A DNA stretch of 11,528 nt from Candidatus Rokuibacteriota bacterium. Lineage in GTDB: Bacteria; Methylomirabilota; Methylomirabilia; Rokubacteriales; CSP1-6. The translations under genes and the position numbers were made by a program. The stretch lies in NCBI GenBank assembly GCA_016201575.1, contig JACQCN010000364.1, positions 1 to 11,528 on the forward strand. Direction: 5' to 3'. How positions within the stretch are numbered: the first letter of the stretch is position 1; each line of letters begins with the position of its first letter. The notes under the pieces were generated by a model that saw only the letters and a list, made by a program, of their open reading frames with translations, was not told where the DNA came from and did not search any database. Shown piece after piece: positions 1-7,053 of this stretch.

Positions 1-196
1 GCACCTCTTCTGGGAGAAGACGCTCCAGAGCGTGACGGCCAACACGCGCGCCGACGGCGAGGCCTTGCTCGCGGAGGCGGCCGCGATCCCGATCCGCCCG
101 CGGGTCCAGCGCTACGGGCTCGGGCACGCCAACCGCGCCCTGCAGGATCTGGCCGCCGACCGCGTGCAAGGCACCGCGGTCCTGATCGTGGACTGA
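1..196 (+). CDS. Zinc-dependent alcohol dehydrogenase, C-terminal end (partial)
   Basis: Only the last 64 codons are in the window, read from base 2 to a TGA stop; the rest lies upstream. The peptide begins HLFWEKTLQSVTANTR and ends in GTAVLIVD. This matches the C-terminal part of medium-chain zinc alcohol dehydrogenases (AdhP/propanol-preferring type), where a 'S..ANTR.DG..LL..AA.IPI.P.V..Y.L..AN.AL..L' stretch precedes the final strand of the cofactor domain. In that family the enzyme oxidises alcohols with NAD(P)+ in the cytoplasm. The zinc and cofactor motifs are outside the window, so substrate and exact subfamily cannot be judged. The PIN-domain gene follows 16 bases later on the same strand and may be co-transcribed. 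Confidence 0.75.
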   Translation, partial: HLFWEKTLQSVTANTRADGEALLAEAAAIPIRPRVQRYGLGHANRALQDLAADRVQGTAVLIVD

Positions 197-212
197 AGGC
201 GAGGGAAAGCGA

Positions 213-599
213 GTGATCTACCTCGACACATCGGGCGCGCTGGCCCATCTCCTCGCCGAAGATCGCTTCCCGCCGGACCATCTCTGGAACGAGTCGCTGA
301 TCTCGAGCCGACTTCTCGAGTACGAGATCTGGACGCGCATTCACGCGCGAGAGCTGGCGCGCTCGCACGGCGACCACGTCCGAGCGCTCGTCGCCCGCGT
401 GGCGCTCATCGAGCTCGCTTCGCCCGTCCTCGTCCGTGCGCTCGAGCCGTTCCCGACCCCTGTTCGGACTCTCCACGCCCTCCACCTCGCCTCGATCGAG
501 TTTCTCCGCGCGCACGCGCAGTCCGTCACGCTCGCCACCTACGACGATCGCTTGACGAGGGCCGCGACGAGTCTGGGAATCCCCCTCTTTCCCCTGTAG
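213..599 (+). CDS. PIN-domain protein, VapC-like, solitary
   Basis: This 128-residue protein has the length and layout of VapC-type PIN ribonucleases, which cut RNA (often tRNA) using a cluster of acidic residues that hold Mg2+. The first acid is D5 in MIYLDTS, the second E38 in the SSRLLEYEI helix, and the last D111 in LATYDDRL. The third acid, usually the Asp of 'LDALHLA', is His88 here (TLHALHLA; codon CAC at 474-476), so catalysis may be altered. The start is GTG, 16 bases after the alcohol dehydrogenase stop, behind a weak GAGGG ribosome site. No small antitoxin gene (VapB, Phd or similar) sits upstream or downstream: upstream is the dehydrogenase, downstream a repeat. It may be an orphan toxin, a degenerating toxin, or a PIN protein with another role. 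Family assignment is fairly sure; function is not. Confidence 0.8.
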   Translation: MIYLDTSGALAHLLAEDRFPPDHLWNESLISSRLLEYEIWTRIHARELARSHGDHVRALVARVALIELASPVLVRALEPFPTPVRTLHALHLASIEFLRAHAQSVTLATYDDRLTRAATSLGIPLFPL

Positions 600-636
600 C
601 GCTGCCCGGAGCCGGGCCGCCCCGCGTGCCGGGGAA

Positions 637-708
637 TCGGAGAGGGCCCCGACGGCTCCCTCCGAGGTCTCCCCCGGATTCGATTGCGCCGGCAAAGCCG
701 GCGCTCGA
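637..708 (-). repeat. Two-hairpin intergenic repeat, copy 1 (minus orientation)
   Basis: Read on the minus strand, the copy begins with the perfect palindrome GCGCCGGC-TTT-GCCGGCGC (686-704). A G-rich spacer and a second, imperfect hairpin follow, and the copy ends TCCGA. It is the most diverged of the six copies in its second half. It lies head to head with copy 2 in the gap between the convergent PIN gene and the ynfA-like gene. Confidence 0.75.
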
Positions 709-778
709 AAATCGTGACCGCGACGAATCACCGTTGCTCCGCCACCCTGTCAGGAGCGTGTCGGAGTACTCGCCGGTC

Positions 779-850
779 CGAGCGCCGGCTCCGCCGGCGC
801 AACGACCCTGGGGGACGCTCGAAGGGGGCCGCCGAGGCCCCCTTCGACGA
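779..850 (+). repeat. Two-hairpin intergenic repeat, copy 2 (plus orientation)
   Basis: The palindrome GCGCCGGC-TCC-GCCGGCGC is at 782-800. A G-rich spacer leads to a second hairpin whose 12-bp stem (TCGAAGGGGGCC paired with GGCCCCCTTCGA) is perfect around a GCCGA loop. The copy ends at TTCGACGA, one base short of the ynfA-like stop codon at 852-854, so on the minus strand the stop runs straight into the hairpin. There is no T-run after the stem, so it is not a classical intrinsic terminator. Confidence 0.8.
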
Positions 851-851
851 T

Positions 852-1172
852 CTACCGCGGCGCGTACATGATGACGGCGACGCCGAGGAGGCACACAACC
901 GCGCCGATCAGGTCGAAGCGGTCGGGCTGAATCCCGTCGATCACGAGCCCCCAGACCACCGAGGCCACCACGAAGACGCCGCCGTACGCCGCGTACACGC
1001 GCCCGAAATGGGCGGGCTGGTACGTGGGGACGACGCCGTAGAGGACGAGCAGGAGCGCGCCGGCGAGGCCGAGGGTCCAGGAGGCGCCGCTGCGCCACCA
1101 CTGCCAGACGAGATAGCCGCCGCCGATCTCGCAGAGCGCGGCGGCCAGGAAGAGCAGGACCGAGCGGGCCAT
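852..1172 (-). CDS. YnfA family (UPF0060) small membrane protein
   Basis: This is a 106-residue, strongly hydrophobic protein, close to the 108 residues of E. coli YnfA. It shows the family's signatures: [14 protein letters not shown] near the N-terminus (14-27), [12 protein letters not shown] in the middle (57-68) and a C-terminal PDRFDLIGA...[10 protein letters not shown] (83-106). Four membrane helices are expected, roughly 3-25, 33-50, 61-79 and 87-104. The family is related in fold to small multidrug resistance transporters, but its physiological substrate is not settled, so a transport role here is inference. It begins 10 bases after the pntB stop and has only a weak AGGG site inside the end of pntB, so it is probably translated from the pnt transcript. 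Its stop codon abuts repeat copy 2. Confidence 0.9.
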   Translation of the reverse strand: MARSVLLFLAAALCEIGGGYLVWQWWRSGASWTLGLAGALLLVLYGVVPTYQPAHFGRVYAAYGGVFVVASVVWGLVIDGIQPDRFDLIGAVVCLLGVAVIMYAPR

Positions 1173-1182
1173 CGGGCCCCGG

Positions 1183-2562
1183 TCAGCCCTTGAGCTGCTG
1201 GATGACGCGGGTGAGGGTCTTCTTGGCGTCGCCGAAGACCATCAGCGTGTTCGGCCGCACGAACAGCTCGTTCTCGATGCCGGCGAAGCCCGGGCTCATG
1301 CTGCGCTTGAGCACGATGACGGTGCGCGCCTGCTCCACGTTGAGCACCGGCATCCCGTAGATCGGGCTGCCGGGGTTGGTCTTGGCCGCGGGGTTCACGA
1401 CGTCGTTGGCGCCCACGACGAGCGCCACGTCGGTCTTGCCGAACTCGTCGTTGATGTGCTCGAGATCGAAAAGCTGGTCGTAGGGCACGTCGGCCTCGGC
1501 CAGCAGCACGTTCATGTGCCCCGGCATCCGGCCCGCCACCGGGTGGATCGCGTACTTGATGGACGTCCCGTGCTGCTCGAGGATCTCGGTCAGCTCGCGC
1601 ACGGCGTGCTGGGCCTGGGCCACCGCCATGCCGTACCCGGGCACGACGATCAGCGACTGCGCCGCCTCGAGCACGGCGGCCGCGTCGGCGTCCGTGCCCT
1701 CGTTGACCCCCACCGCCGCCGGCCCCGCCGCTACCGCGGCCGACTCCGCCGTCGAGCCGAAGGCCCCGAAGATCACGTTCCCGAACGACCGGTTCATGGC
1801 CCGGCTCATCAGGATCGAGAGCACGAAGCCGGAGGCGCCATCGAGGGCGCCGGCGATGATGAGGACGTTGTTGGACAGCACGAAGCCCGTGGCGGACGCG
1901 GCGAGGCCGGCGTAGGAGTTCAGCAGCGAGATCACCACGGGCATGTCGGCGCCGCCGATGGGCAGGACCATGAGGACGCCGAGGAGGAAGCCGAGCCCGA
2001 GCATCCCGTAGAAGAGCGGCGACCGACCGGGATCGACGATCAGCACCGCCAGCAGGACGAAGGTCACCACGAAGAGCGAGATGTTCGAGGTGTTCTGTCC
2101 CCGGTACGTCACCGGCACACCCGTGAGCAGGCCCTGGAGCTTGCCGAAGGCCATGAGGCTGCCCGTGAACGTGAGGGCGCCCAGCACGCACTCGAAGCCG
2201 ATCGCCCCCATCTTCACCGAGCCCAGCTCGACGCCGTGCCGGTAATACTCCGAGATGCCCACGAGGGCGGCGGCAAGACCGCCGAAGGCGTGGGAGAGCG
2301 CGATCCGCTCGGGCATCTTGGTCATCGGGATGAGGAGGCCCATCGCCGTGCCGATGGCCGAGCCGACGATGAAGCCGGCGATGATCCACTCGTAGCTGAT
2401 GATGTCGCGGTGGAGGAGCGTGCCGACGATGGCCAGCAGCATCCCCACCTCGGCGAGGAACATGCCGCGGCGGGCCGTCTCCGGCGAGCTGAGCCCCCGG
2501 AGGCCGAGGATGAAGAGGACCGAGGCGGCGAGGTAGAGGAGCTGGACCCAGGACGCGGTCAC
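1183..2562 (-). CDS. pntB: Proton-translocating NAD(P) transhydrogenase subunit beta
   Basis: This is a 459-residue membrane protein, matching the usual PntB length (about 460). Residues 1 to about 270 are membrane helices of domain II. They contain the SHAFGGLAA segment whose His91 corresponds to the proton-channel histidine of E. coli PntB, and ADMPVV with Asp206. Residues about 290-459 form domain III, the NADP(H) site, with [12 protein letters not shown] (307-318), [10 protein letters not shown] (385-394), [13 protein letters not shown] (419-431) and GDAKK (444-448). With the alpha polypeptides it couples hydride transfer between NADH and NADP+ to proton movement across the inner membrane, supplying NADPH. 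The start is GTG, overlapping the pntAB stop as GTGA, with AAGGAG about 11 bases upstream inside pntAB. This suggests coupled translation. Confidence 0.97.
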   Translation of the reverse strand: MTASWVQLLYLAASVLFILGLRGLSSPETARRGMFLAEVGMLLAIVGTLLHRDIISYEWIIAGFIVGSAIGTAMGLLIPMTKMPERIALSHAFGGLAAALVGISEYYRHGVELGSVKMGAIGFECVLGALTFTGSLMAFGKLQGLLTGVPVTYRGQNTSNISLFVVTFVLLAVLIVDPGRSPLFYGMLGLGFLLGVLMVLPIGGADMPVVISLLNSYAGLAASATGFVLSNNVLIIAGALDGASGFVLSILMSRAMNRSFGNVIFGAFGSTAESAAVAAGPAAVGVNEGTDADAAAVLEAAQSLIVVPGYGMAVAQAQHAVRELTEILEQHGTSIKYAIHPVAGRMPGHMNVLLAEADVPYDQLFDLEHINDEFGKTDVALVVGANDVVNPAAKTNPGSPIYGMPVLNVEQARTVIVLKRSMSPGFAGIENELFVRPNTLMVFGDAKKTLTRVIQQLKG

Positions 2563-2855
2563 GGCCGCCGCTTCTCCTTCCGCTTGAACATCCGGAGCAT
2601 GCGGTCGGTGATGACGAAGCCGCCCACCACGTTGATGGTGGCCGCGGTGACGGCGACGAAGCCGAGGGCCGTGCTGACCGCGTTGTAGTGGGCGCCCGCC
2701 GCCACGATCGAGCCCACCAGCGAGATGCCCGAGATCGCGTTCGTGGCCGACATGAGCGGCGTGTGGAGCAGCGGCGGCACCCCGGAAATGACCTGGTAGC
2801 CGACGAAGGCGGCGAGGAGGAAGATGTAGACTCCGAAGATGACGTCCGGCGCCAT
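2559..2855 (-). CDS. pntAB: NAD(P) transhydrogenase subunit alpha, membrane part
   Basis: This 98-residue protein consists of three membrane helices (about 6-24, 31-55, 60-83) followed by a basic tail KRKEKRRP. It is the domain II portion of the alpha subunit, which in E. coli is fused to the C-terminus of PntA. Here it is a separate gene, the three-polypeptide arrangement known from Rhodospirillum rubrum. The segments HTPLMSATNAISGI and TINVVGGFVITDRML are hallmark sequence for this domain. It starts with ATG overlapping the pntAA stop by one base (TGATG) and ends overlapping the pntB GTG start, so all three polypeptides are likely made in fixed proportion. It should help form the proton channel together with PntB. 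Confidence 0.96.
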   Translation of the reverse strand: MAPDVIFGVYIFLLAAFVGYQVISGVPPLLHTPLMSATNAISGISLVGSIVAAGAHYNAVSTALGFVAVTAATINVVGGFVITDRMLRMFKRKEKRRP

Positions 2856-3976
2856 CAGGCTCCCATGAGCTGCGGGTGCACGATCCGCCCGCCGTGGGTC
2901 ACCACGGATCCCCGGGTGATCTCGTCCTCGAAGTCCGGCGTGAACGCCCCGTCCCGCACGAGGTGGAAGACGAGCTTCTCCATGTTGCGCGAGAACATCT
3001 GGCTCGCGTGGACGGGCAGATCGGAGGCGAGGTCGACGGAGCCGAGGATCGTCACCCCGTCCCGGCTGATCGTCTTCCCGGGCTCCGTGAGCTCGCAGTT
3101 GCCCCCCTGCTCGGCCGCGAGGTCGACGATCACGGAACCCGGCCGCATCCGGCGCACCATGTCCTCCGTGATCAGGATCGGCGCGCGCCGGCCCGGGATC
3201 AGGGCGGTGGTGATGCAGACGTCGGTGCGCGCGAGGCGCTCGCCGATGACCTCCCGGTTCCGGCGCTGCGTCTCCTCGGCCAGCTCGCGCGCGTAGCCGC
3301 CGGCCGTCGCCGCGTCCTCGGCGATCCCCGTCTCCACGAACTTGGCGCCGAGGCTCTCGACCTGCTCCTTCACCGCCCGGCGGACGTCGAAGGCCTCGAC
3401 GATGGCCCCGAGCCGCCGCGCGACGGAGACGGCCTGGAGCCCGGCGACGCCGGCGCCCAGCACGAGGACACGCGCCGGCGCGACGGTGCCCGCCGCCGTC
3501 ATCAGCATCGGAAAGAACTTCGGGAGCGCCTCGGCGCCCAGGATGACGGCCCGGTAGCCCGCGGCGGTGCCCTGCGAGCTGAGCACGTCCATCGTCTGGG
3601 CGAGCGTGGTGCGAGGGATCTGGTCGAGCGCGATCGCGGTCACGCCCCTGGCGGCCAGGGCCCGGACCAGCTCGAGGTTCGTGGACGGGTACAGCAGGCT
3701 GATCAGGGCCGCGCCCGGGCGGAGCAGATCGACCTCGCGCGGCGTCGGCGGGTGGATCTTGACCACCAGGTCGGCCCCCGCCAGCACGGCATGGGCGGCG
3801 GGCTCGACGGCGGCGCCGGCGTTCCGGTAGTCGTCGTCGGAGAGCCAGGCGCCCGCGCCGGCACCCGCCTCCACGGCGACCGGGAGGCCCTTGCCCGCCA
3901 GCCGCTTGACGGTCTCCGGGACGATGGCCACCCGGCGCTCGCCGGCCTTCACCTCTTTCGGGACCCCGATCGTCAC
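2855..3976 (-). CDS. pntAA: NAD(P) transhydrogenase subunit alpha, NAD(H)-binding part
   Basis: This 373-residue soluble domain I protein belongs to the alanine dehydrogenase/PNT family. The N-terminal part opens GVPKEVKAGERRVAIVPETV (4-23). The nucleotide-binding part has VLGAGVAGLQA with glycines 174-179, and an acidic NAD-selecting residue D197 in AFDVR. The loop R122/Q127/D130/S133 (RTTLAQTMDVLSSQG) has the spacing of the R. rubrum domain I residues that hold NADH and contact domain III. It binds NAD(H) on the cytoplasmic side and passes hydride to PntB domain III. The start is GTG at 3974-3976, chosen because family members begin M-x-IGVPKE. There is no strong ribosome site ahead of it. 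It lies 54 bases after the acyl-CoA dehydrogenase gene on the same strand. Confidence 0.96.
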   Translation of the reverse strand: MTIGVPKEVKAGERRVAIVPETVKRLAGKGLPVAVEAGAGAGAWLSDDDYRNAGAAVEPAAHAVLAGADLVVKIHPPTPREVDLLRPGAALISLLYPSTNLELVRALAARGVTAIALDQIPRTTLAQTMDVLSSQGTAAGYRAVILGAEALPKFFPMLMTAAGTVAPARVLVLGAGVAGLQAVSVARRLGAIVEAFDVRRAVKEQVESLGAKFVETGIAEDAATAGGYARELAEETQRRNREVIGERLARTDVCITTALIPGRRAPILITEDMVRRMRPGSVIVDLAAEQGGNCELTEPGKTISRDGVTILGSVDLASDLPVHASQMFSRNMEKLVFHLVRDGAFTPDFEDEITRGSVVTHGGRIVHPQLMGA

Positions 3977-4030
3977 GGCGCCAACGCTACCGTGGCCCGA
4001 GCGAACGCGACGACTTTAAAACGCCCACCG

Positions 4031-4975
4031 TCACGCCTCCCCCGCTTCCTCTTCGGTCATCGCCCGCCGGAGCGCGATCAGCCGCGCGTCGCGAGCCCGG
4101 ATGAGCGCCTCGTGCGCCCCGGGCCCGTACTCGTGAAAGCCCTTGCCCGCGCGCGCGCCCGTGTGTCCGCGCGCGATCAAGTCTTCGAGCAGCGCGTGAG
4201 GCTTCGAGGCGGAAGACAGGTCGGGATATACATAACTGGCCACGGCCCGGAACGTCGTCAGGCCGGCCAGGTCCATGATCTGGAACGGGCCGACGGCGGT
4301 CCAGCGGAGCGCCAGTCCCCACCGCATCGCCTCGTCCACGTCCTCGGGCGTCGCGACGCCCTGCTCGACGATGTGGACGGCCTCGCGCACGAGGGCCATC
4401 TGGAGCCGGTTCCAGAGAAAGCCCGGCGTATCGCGCTCGACCCGGAACGGGCGGCGCCCGATGCGCTGCGCGAGGGTGACCGTGGCCCGCATCGTCTCCT
4501 CCGAGGTCTTCGCCCCACGGGTGATCTCGACGGGCAGCGTCAGGTGGGGCGGGTTGAGCCAGTGGAAGCCGACCACCCGCTCGGGCCGATCGGCGGACGC
4601 GGCGATCGCCGAGATCGACAGGCCGGAGGTGTTGCTCGCCAGGATCGCGTCGGGCCTCGCGAGTCGAGAAAGGTTCCGGATGAACGCCTGCTTGAGCGCG
4701 AGGTCTTCAGGAATGTTCTCGGAGACGAAGGCCGCCCCCGTCACCGCCTCCGCCAGGTCCTGCGTCAGGCGCAGCCGGGTCAGCGCCCCGGTGGCGGCGG
4801 CCTCCGTGAGCAGCCCGGCCGCCACGAGGTCGCGCTGGTTCTTCCGGATCCGGTCGAGGGCGGCGTCGAGGTTGTCGCGGCTCCGGGACTGGAGCACCAC
4901 CTCGAGGCCGGCCTCGGTGCACACCTCGGCGATCCCCGGCCCCATGATCCCCGCCCCGATCACCGCGACGCGCAT
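4031..4975 (-). CDS. 3-hydroxyacyl-CoA dehydrogenase family protein
   Basis: This 314-residue enzyme has an N-terminal Rossmann fold with VIGAGIMGPGIA (5-16) and a C-terminal helical domain (about 184-280). The catalytic residues of this family are in place: S117 in SNTS, H138 in GFHWLNPP, E150 in PVEI (12 residues after the His, as in mammalian SCHAD) and N189 in PGFLWNR. The family oxidises 3-hydroxyacyl-CoA to 3-ketoacyl-CoA with NAD+ in beta-oxidation, butyryl-CoA metabolism or phenylacetate breakdown. The HWLNPPHL motif differs from the usual HFFNP and marks a subgroup whose substrate I cannot name. An AAGGAGG ribosome site precedes the ATG at good spacing. It is the first gene of a same-strand run into pntAA; co-transcription is plausible. 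Family assignment is firm, substrate is not. Confidence 0.92.
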   Translation of the reverse strand: MRVAVIGAGIMGPGIAEVCTEAGLEVVLQSRSRDNLDAALDRIRKNQRDLVAAGLLTEAAATGALTRLRLTQDLAEAVTGAAFVSENIPEDLALKQAFIRNLSRLARPDAILASNTSGLSISAIAASADRPERVVGFHWLNPPHLTLPVEITRGAKTSEETMRATVTLAQRIGRRPFRVERDTPGFLWNRLQMALVREAVHIVEQGVATPEDVDEAMRWGLALRWTAVGPFQIMDLAGLTTFRAVASYVYPDLSSASKPHALLEDLIARGHTGARAGKGFHEYGPGAHEALIRARDARLIALRRAMTEEEAGEA

Positions 4976-5100
4976 GCCTCCGCCTCCTTGGTCAACGTCT
5001 CAGAGTTTGTGAATCAATCGGGAGTTCACGTTGTGGACCCCCGCTCTTGCTGGGCTTTTCGGACGAGCTTCCGCCGTTCCGGGGATATTTTCACAACCTC

Positions 5101-5532
5101 TCAGTCGAGCGGCGGCATGACGTCGGGCTCGACCTGGTAGCCGTCGGCGATCGAGTTCGTGGAGTTGAACAGCCCCACGATCGCCATCACCTCGCCCAGG
5201 GCCTCGGTGTCGAGGCCGAGCTTCCGGGCCGCCGCCGTGTGCGAGTTGATGCAGTAGGCGCACCCGTTCGTCGCCGAGACGGCGAGCGCGATGATCTCGC
5301 GCGTGAGCGGGTCGAGCCGCGAGGTCCGGCCGATCGACTCGGGGTGCATGAGGGCCTTGAGCCGCGTCCAGACGAGCTCCAGGTGGTCCGGGTTCGTGGC
5401 CAGGACGCGCCAGAAGTTGGGAACGGACTTGAGGCTCTTGGTCTGCTTGATGTCGGCGTAGATCTTGGCCACCTTGCCGGTCGCTTCCTCCTCGGAAACG
5501 GGCCGGACGGTGGCGACGCGGCCGTCAGCCAT
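5101..5532 (-). CDS. AhpD-like / carboxymuconolactone decarboxylase family protein
   Basis: This is a 143-residue, all-helical protein of the CMD/AhpD superfamily, in the peroxidase-related subgroup. The core motif NGCAYCINSHTAAARKLG (89-106) supplies the C91-x-x-C94 pair and H98; E79 in TREIIAL is the acidic residue that usually assists the thiols. AhpD-type members reduce peroxides through the cysteine pair, but in this subgroup the reductant and substrate are generally unknown. The start was placed at ATG 5530-5532 because GGAGG lies just upstream and the protein then begins at the usual place. The frame stays open to 5691, but the extra 53 residues resemble no family. It is transcribed away from the alpha/beta hydrolase gene. 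Confidence 0.9.
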   Translation of the reverse strand: MADGRVATVRPVSEEEATGKVAKIYADIKQTKSLKSVPNFWRVLATNPDHLELVWTRLKALMHPESIGRTSRLDPLTREIIALAVSATNGCAYCINSHTAAARKLGLDTEALGEVMAIVGLFNSTNSIADGYQVEPDVMPPLD

Positions 5533-5571
5533 GGGCGTCCCTCCTGCGCCTCTCGGCGGGGTGATGGCTGA

Positions 5572-5577
5572 ATGATA
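5572..5577 (-). promoter_or_regulatory. Candidate -10 box for the CMD-like gene
   Basis: On the minus strand this reads TATCAT, a good sigma-70 -10 match in very GC-rich surroundings, about 40 bases before the CMD-like ATG. The matching -35 position carries only a weak TGAACG/GTGAAC, so the call is tentative. Confidence 0.3.
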
Positions 5578-5765
5578 CGCGATGAGCGGCCTCCCGTTCA
5601 CGCGCTCCGCGTGTTCACGATCGGCCACCCGCAGTCGGTGCACGGCGCGAGCCAGCCTGTCCGGGGGGACGCGGCAGGCGCCAGCGGTCACGCCTTGGCC
5701 GTTGACCCCATCGTCCTGCCCACCCGCGAAGCCGGCGATGCCGCCCGCCGGGACCGTAGCTGTCC

Positions 5766-5794
5766 TTGACCCGTCGGGCGCCGGGGGCTACCCT
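5766..5794 (+). promoter_or_regulatory. Candidate sigma-70 promoter for the alpha/beta hydrolase
   Basis: TTGACC (5766-5771) and TACCCT (5789-5794) are separated by exactly 17 bases. The -35 box matches five of six consensus bases; the -10 keeps the key T, A and final T. Transcription would begin near 5801, about 18 bases ahead of the AAGGAGG ribosome site at 5819-5825. Confidence 0.5.
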
Positions 5795-5835
5795 CGCCTC
5801 GCCTACCCCTCACCGCTCGAAGGAGGATCCCGACG

Positions 5836-6738
5836 ATGCGCAAGGACATCGCGTTCAAGACCGAGGACGGCGTGACGCTGCGCGGCTGGCTCTACCTTCC
5901 CGATCGCCCGACCGGTTCCGCGCCGGCGGTGGTCATGGCCCACGGCTTCTCCGCCGTGAAGGAGATGTACCTGGACCGGTTCGCGGAGAGCTTCGCGGCC
6001 GGCGGCCTCGCCGCGCTCGTCTTCGACAACCGGAGCTTCGGCGCGAGCGACGGCACGCCCCGCCTGCACATCGACCCCTGGCAGCAGGTCCGCGATTACC
6101 GCGACGCGATCACCTTCGCCGAGACCCTGCCCGAGGTCGACGCGAGCCGGATCGGCGTGTGGGGCTCGAGCTACAGCGGCGGGCACGTCCTCGTGCTCGG
6201 CGCGCTCGACCGGCGCGTGAAGTGCGTGGTCGCGCAGGTCCCGCTCATCAGCGGCCACCGCAATGCGCGGCGCCTGATCCGGGCGGACTTCATCGCGCCC
6301 GTCCAGGCCCAGTTCGACGCCGACCGCCGGGCGCGCTACGCCGGCCAGGAGCCCGCCATGATCCCGGTGGTGGCCGAGAACCCGGCGGCGCCCTGCGCGC
6401 TGCCGACGCCGGACTCCTGGGAGTGGTTCACGGAAACCGGCAAGCGGCGCGCGCCGGCGTGGCGGAACGAGGTCACGCTCCAGTCGGTCGAGCTGTTCAC
6501 CGAGTACGAGCCGGGCGCGTACATCGAATGGGTCAGTCCCACGCCGCTGATGCTGGTGGTGGCGGCCGGCGACCATCTGACCGTGAGCGACGAGGCGCTC
6601 GCCGCCTACGCCCGCGCGCTCGAGCCGAAGCGACTCGTGCTCCTCGGGGGCGGGCACTTCGACGCCTACGTGAAGGACTTCGAGTCGGCGAGCGGGCCGG
6701 CGCGCGACTGGTTCGCGCAGCACCTGGCGAAGCGGTAG
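5836..6738 (+). CDS. Alpha/beta hydrolase (esterase/peptidase-like)
   Basis: This 300-residue cytoplasmic protein has no signal peptide. The fold begins with DGVTLRGWLYLP (11-22) and the oxyanion strand VVMAHGFSA (32-40), followed by DNRSFGASDG (64-73). The nucleophile elbow is WGSSYSGG (109-116), with S112 the likely nucleophile. The acid is D246 in AAGDHLT and the histidine H274 in GGGHFDAY, giving a complete Ser-Asp-His triad. Residues about 140-235 form a large insert between core strands that would make the lid and decide substrate. The family includes esterases, dienelactone hydrolases and S9/S15-like peptidases; I cannot choose among them. AAGGAGG lies 10 bases before the ATG, and a candidate promoter lies upstream, so it is probably transcribed alone. 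It converges on the tRNA cluster, whose last tRNA ends 20 bases beyond its stop. Confidence 0.88.
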   Translation: MRKDIAFKTEDGVTLRGWLYLPDRPTGSAPAVVMAHGFSAVKEMYLDRFAESFAAGGLAALVFDNRSFGASDGTPRLHIDPWQQVRDYRDAITFAETLPEVDASRIGVWGSSYSGGHVLVLGALDRRVKCVVAQVPLISGHRNARRLIRADFIAPVQAQFDADRRARYAGQEPAMIPVVAENPAAPCALPTPDSWEWFTETGKRRAPAWRNEVTLQSVELFTEYEPGAYIEWVSPTPLMLVVAAGDHLTVSDEALAAYARALEPKRLVLLGGGHFDAYVKDFESASGPARDWFAQHLAKR

Positions 6739-6758
6739 ACCGGACGGGCCCGGAGGAC

Positions 6759-6835
6759 TGGTGCTGGTGGAGGGATTCGAACCCCCACTGAACCGATTTT
6801 AAGTCGGTCGCCTCTGCCGATTGGGCTACACCAGC
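6759..6835 (-). tRNA. tRNA with UAA (Leu) anticodon and a short variable region
   Basis: The 77-nt gene folds as follows: acceptor GCTGGTG/CACCAGC, discriminator A73, encoded CCA. The D arm is a 3-bp stem GCC/GGC with an 11-nt loop holding GG. The anticodon stem is ACCGA/TCGGT with loop CTTAAAA. The variable region is TCAGT, and the T arm is GGGGG-TTCGAAT-CCCTC. The anticodon is UAA (plus-strand 6799-6801), which reads the leucine codon UUA. The 3-bp/11-nt D arm and A73 resemble bacterial tRNA-Leu, and the order Gly(GCC)-Cys(GCA)-UAA equals E. coli glyW-cysT-leuZ. Bacterial tRNA-Leu should carry a variable arm of roughly 12-20 nt, yet here there are 5. All stems pair, so it does not look like a pseudogene. 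The amino acid it accepts is inferred, not shown. Confidence 0.85.
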
Positions 6836-6856
6836 GCCGGGACCGGTCGGAAGAGT

Positions 6857-6932
6857 TGGAGGCGGCGAGCGGATTCGAACCGCTGAATAGAGGTTTTGCA
6901 GACCTCCGCCTTAACCACTTGGCTACGCCGCC
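6857..6932 (-). tRNA. tRNA-Cys (GCA)
   Basis: This 76-nt gene has acceptor GGCGGCG/CGCCGCC, discriminator U73 (the cysteine identity base) and an encoded CCA. The anticodon loop CTGCAAA gives anticodon GCA for UGC/UGU. The T loop TTCGAAT is canonical. It is the middle gene of a three-tRNA cluster, 21 bases after the UAA tRNA's 5' end when read on the plus strand. Confidence 0.96.
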
Positions 6933-6965
6933 GGCGGACTCCCGAGACCACCGATGTATGAGAGC

Positions 6966-7040
<75 letters not shown>

Positions 7041-7053
7041 TCGACGATCAGCG

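Larger units (their letters stand above)
5533..5835. other. Divergent intergenic region, no gene seen
   Basis: These 303 bases separate the leftward CMD-like gene and the rightward hydrolase gene. Open frames cross it in several directions but none has a ribosome site plus recognisable protein sequence. It contains a candidate promoter for each gene and the hydrolase ribosome-binding site. I saw no tRNA, no copy of the two-hairpin repeat and no convincing operator palindrome. Confidence 0.6.

Noticed and set aside
782..850. Repeat hairpins as classical Rho-independent terminators
   Set aside because: None of the stems is followed by a run of T on either strand, and several copies lie between genes that appear to be co-transcribed.
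526..1101. Arginine/glycine-rich open frames over 600-851 on both strands
   Set aside because: They translate the two-hairpin repeats, with no ribosome site or recognisable protein. The only real gene overlapping is the ynfA-like one, in a different frame.
941..2389. Long open frames antisense or out of frame to pntB, pntAA, gpsA and the dehydrogenase (e.g. 482 and 754 codons)
   Set aside because: They are by-products of high GC: compositions dominated by R, G, A, H and D, no family motifs, and full overlap with well supported genes.
5007..5096. TTGTGAA (5007-5013) and TTCACAA (5090-5096) as a possible operator ahead of the acyl-CoA dehydrogenase
   Set aside because: The half-sites are 76 bases apart and short enough to arise by chance in the one AT-richer gap. 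A nearer pair GTGAA/TTCAC (5009-5029) is only 5 bp. Not strong enough to list as a site.
5533..5691. 53-residue N-terminal extension of the CMD-like protein
   Set aside because: A GGAGG site sits just before the internal ATG at 5532, the extension shows no family resemblance, and a good -10 box lies inside it.
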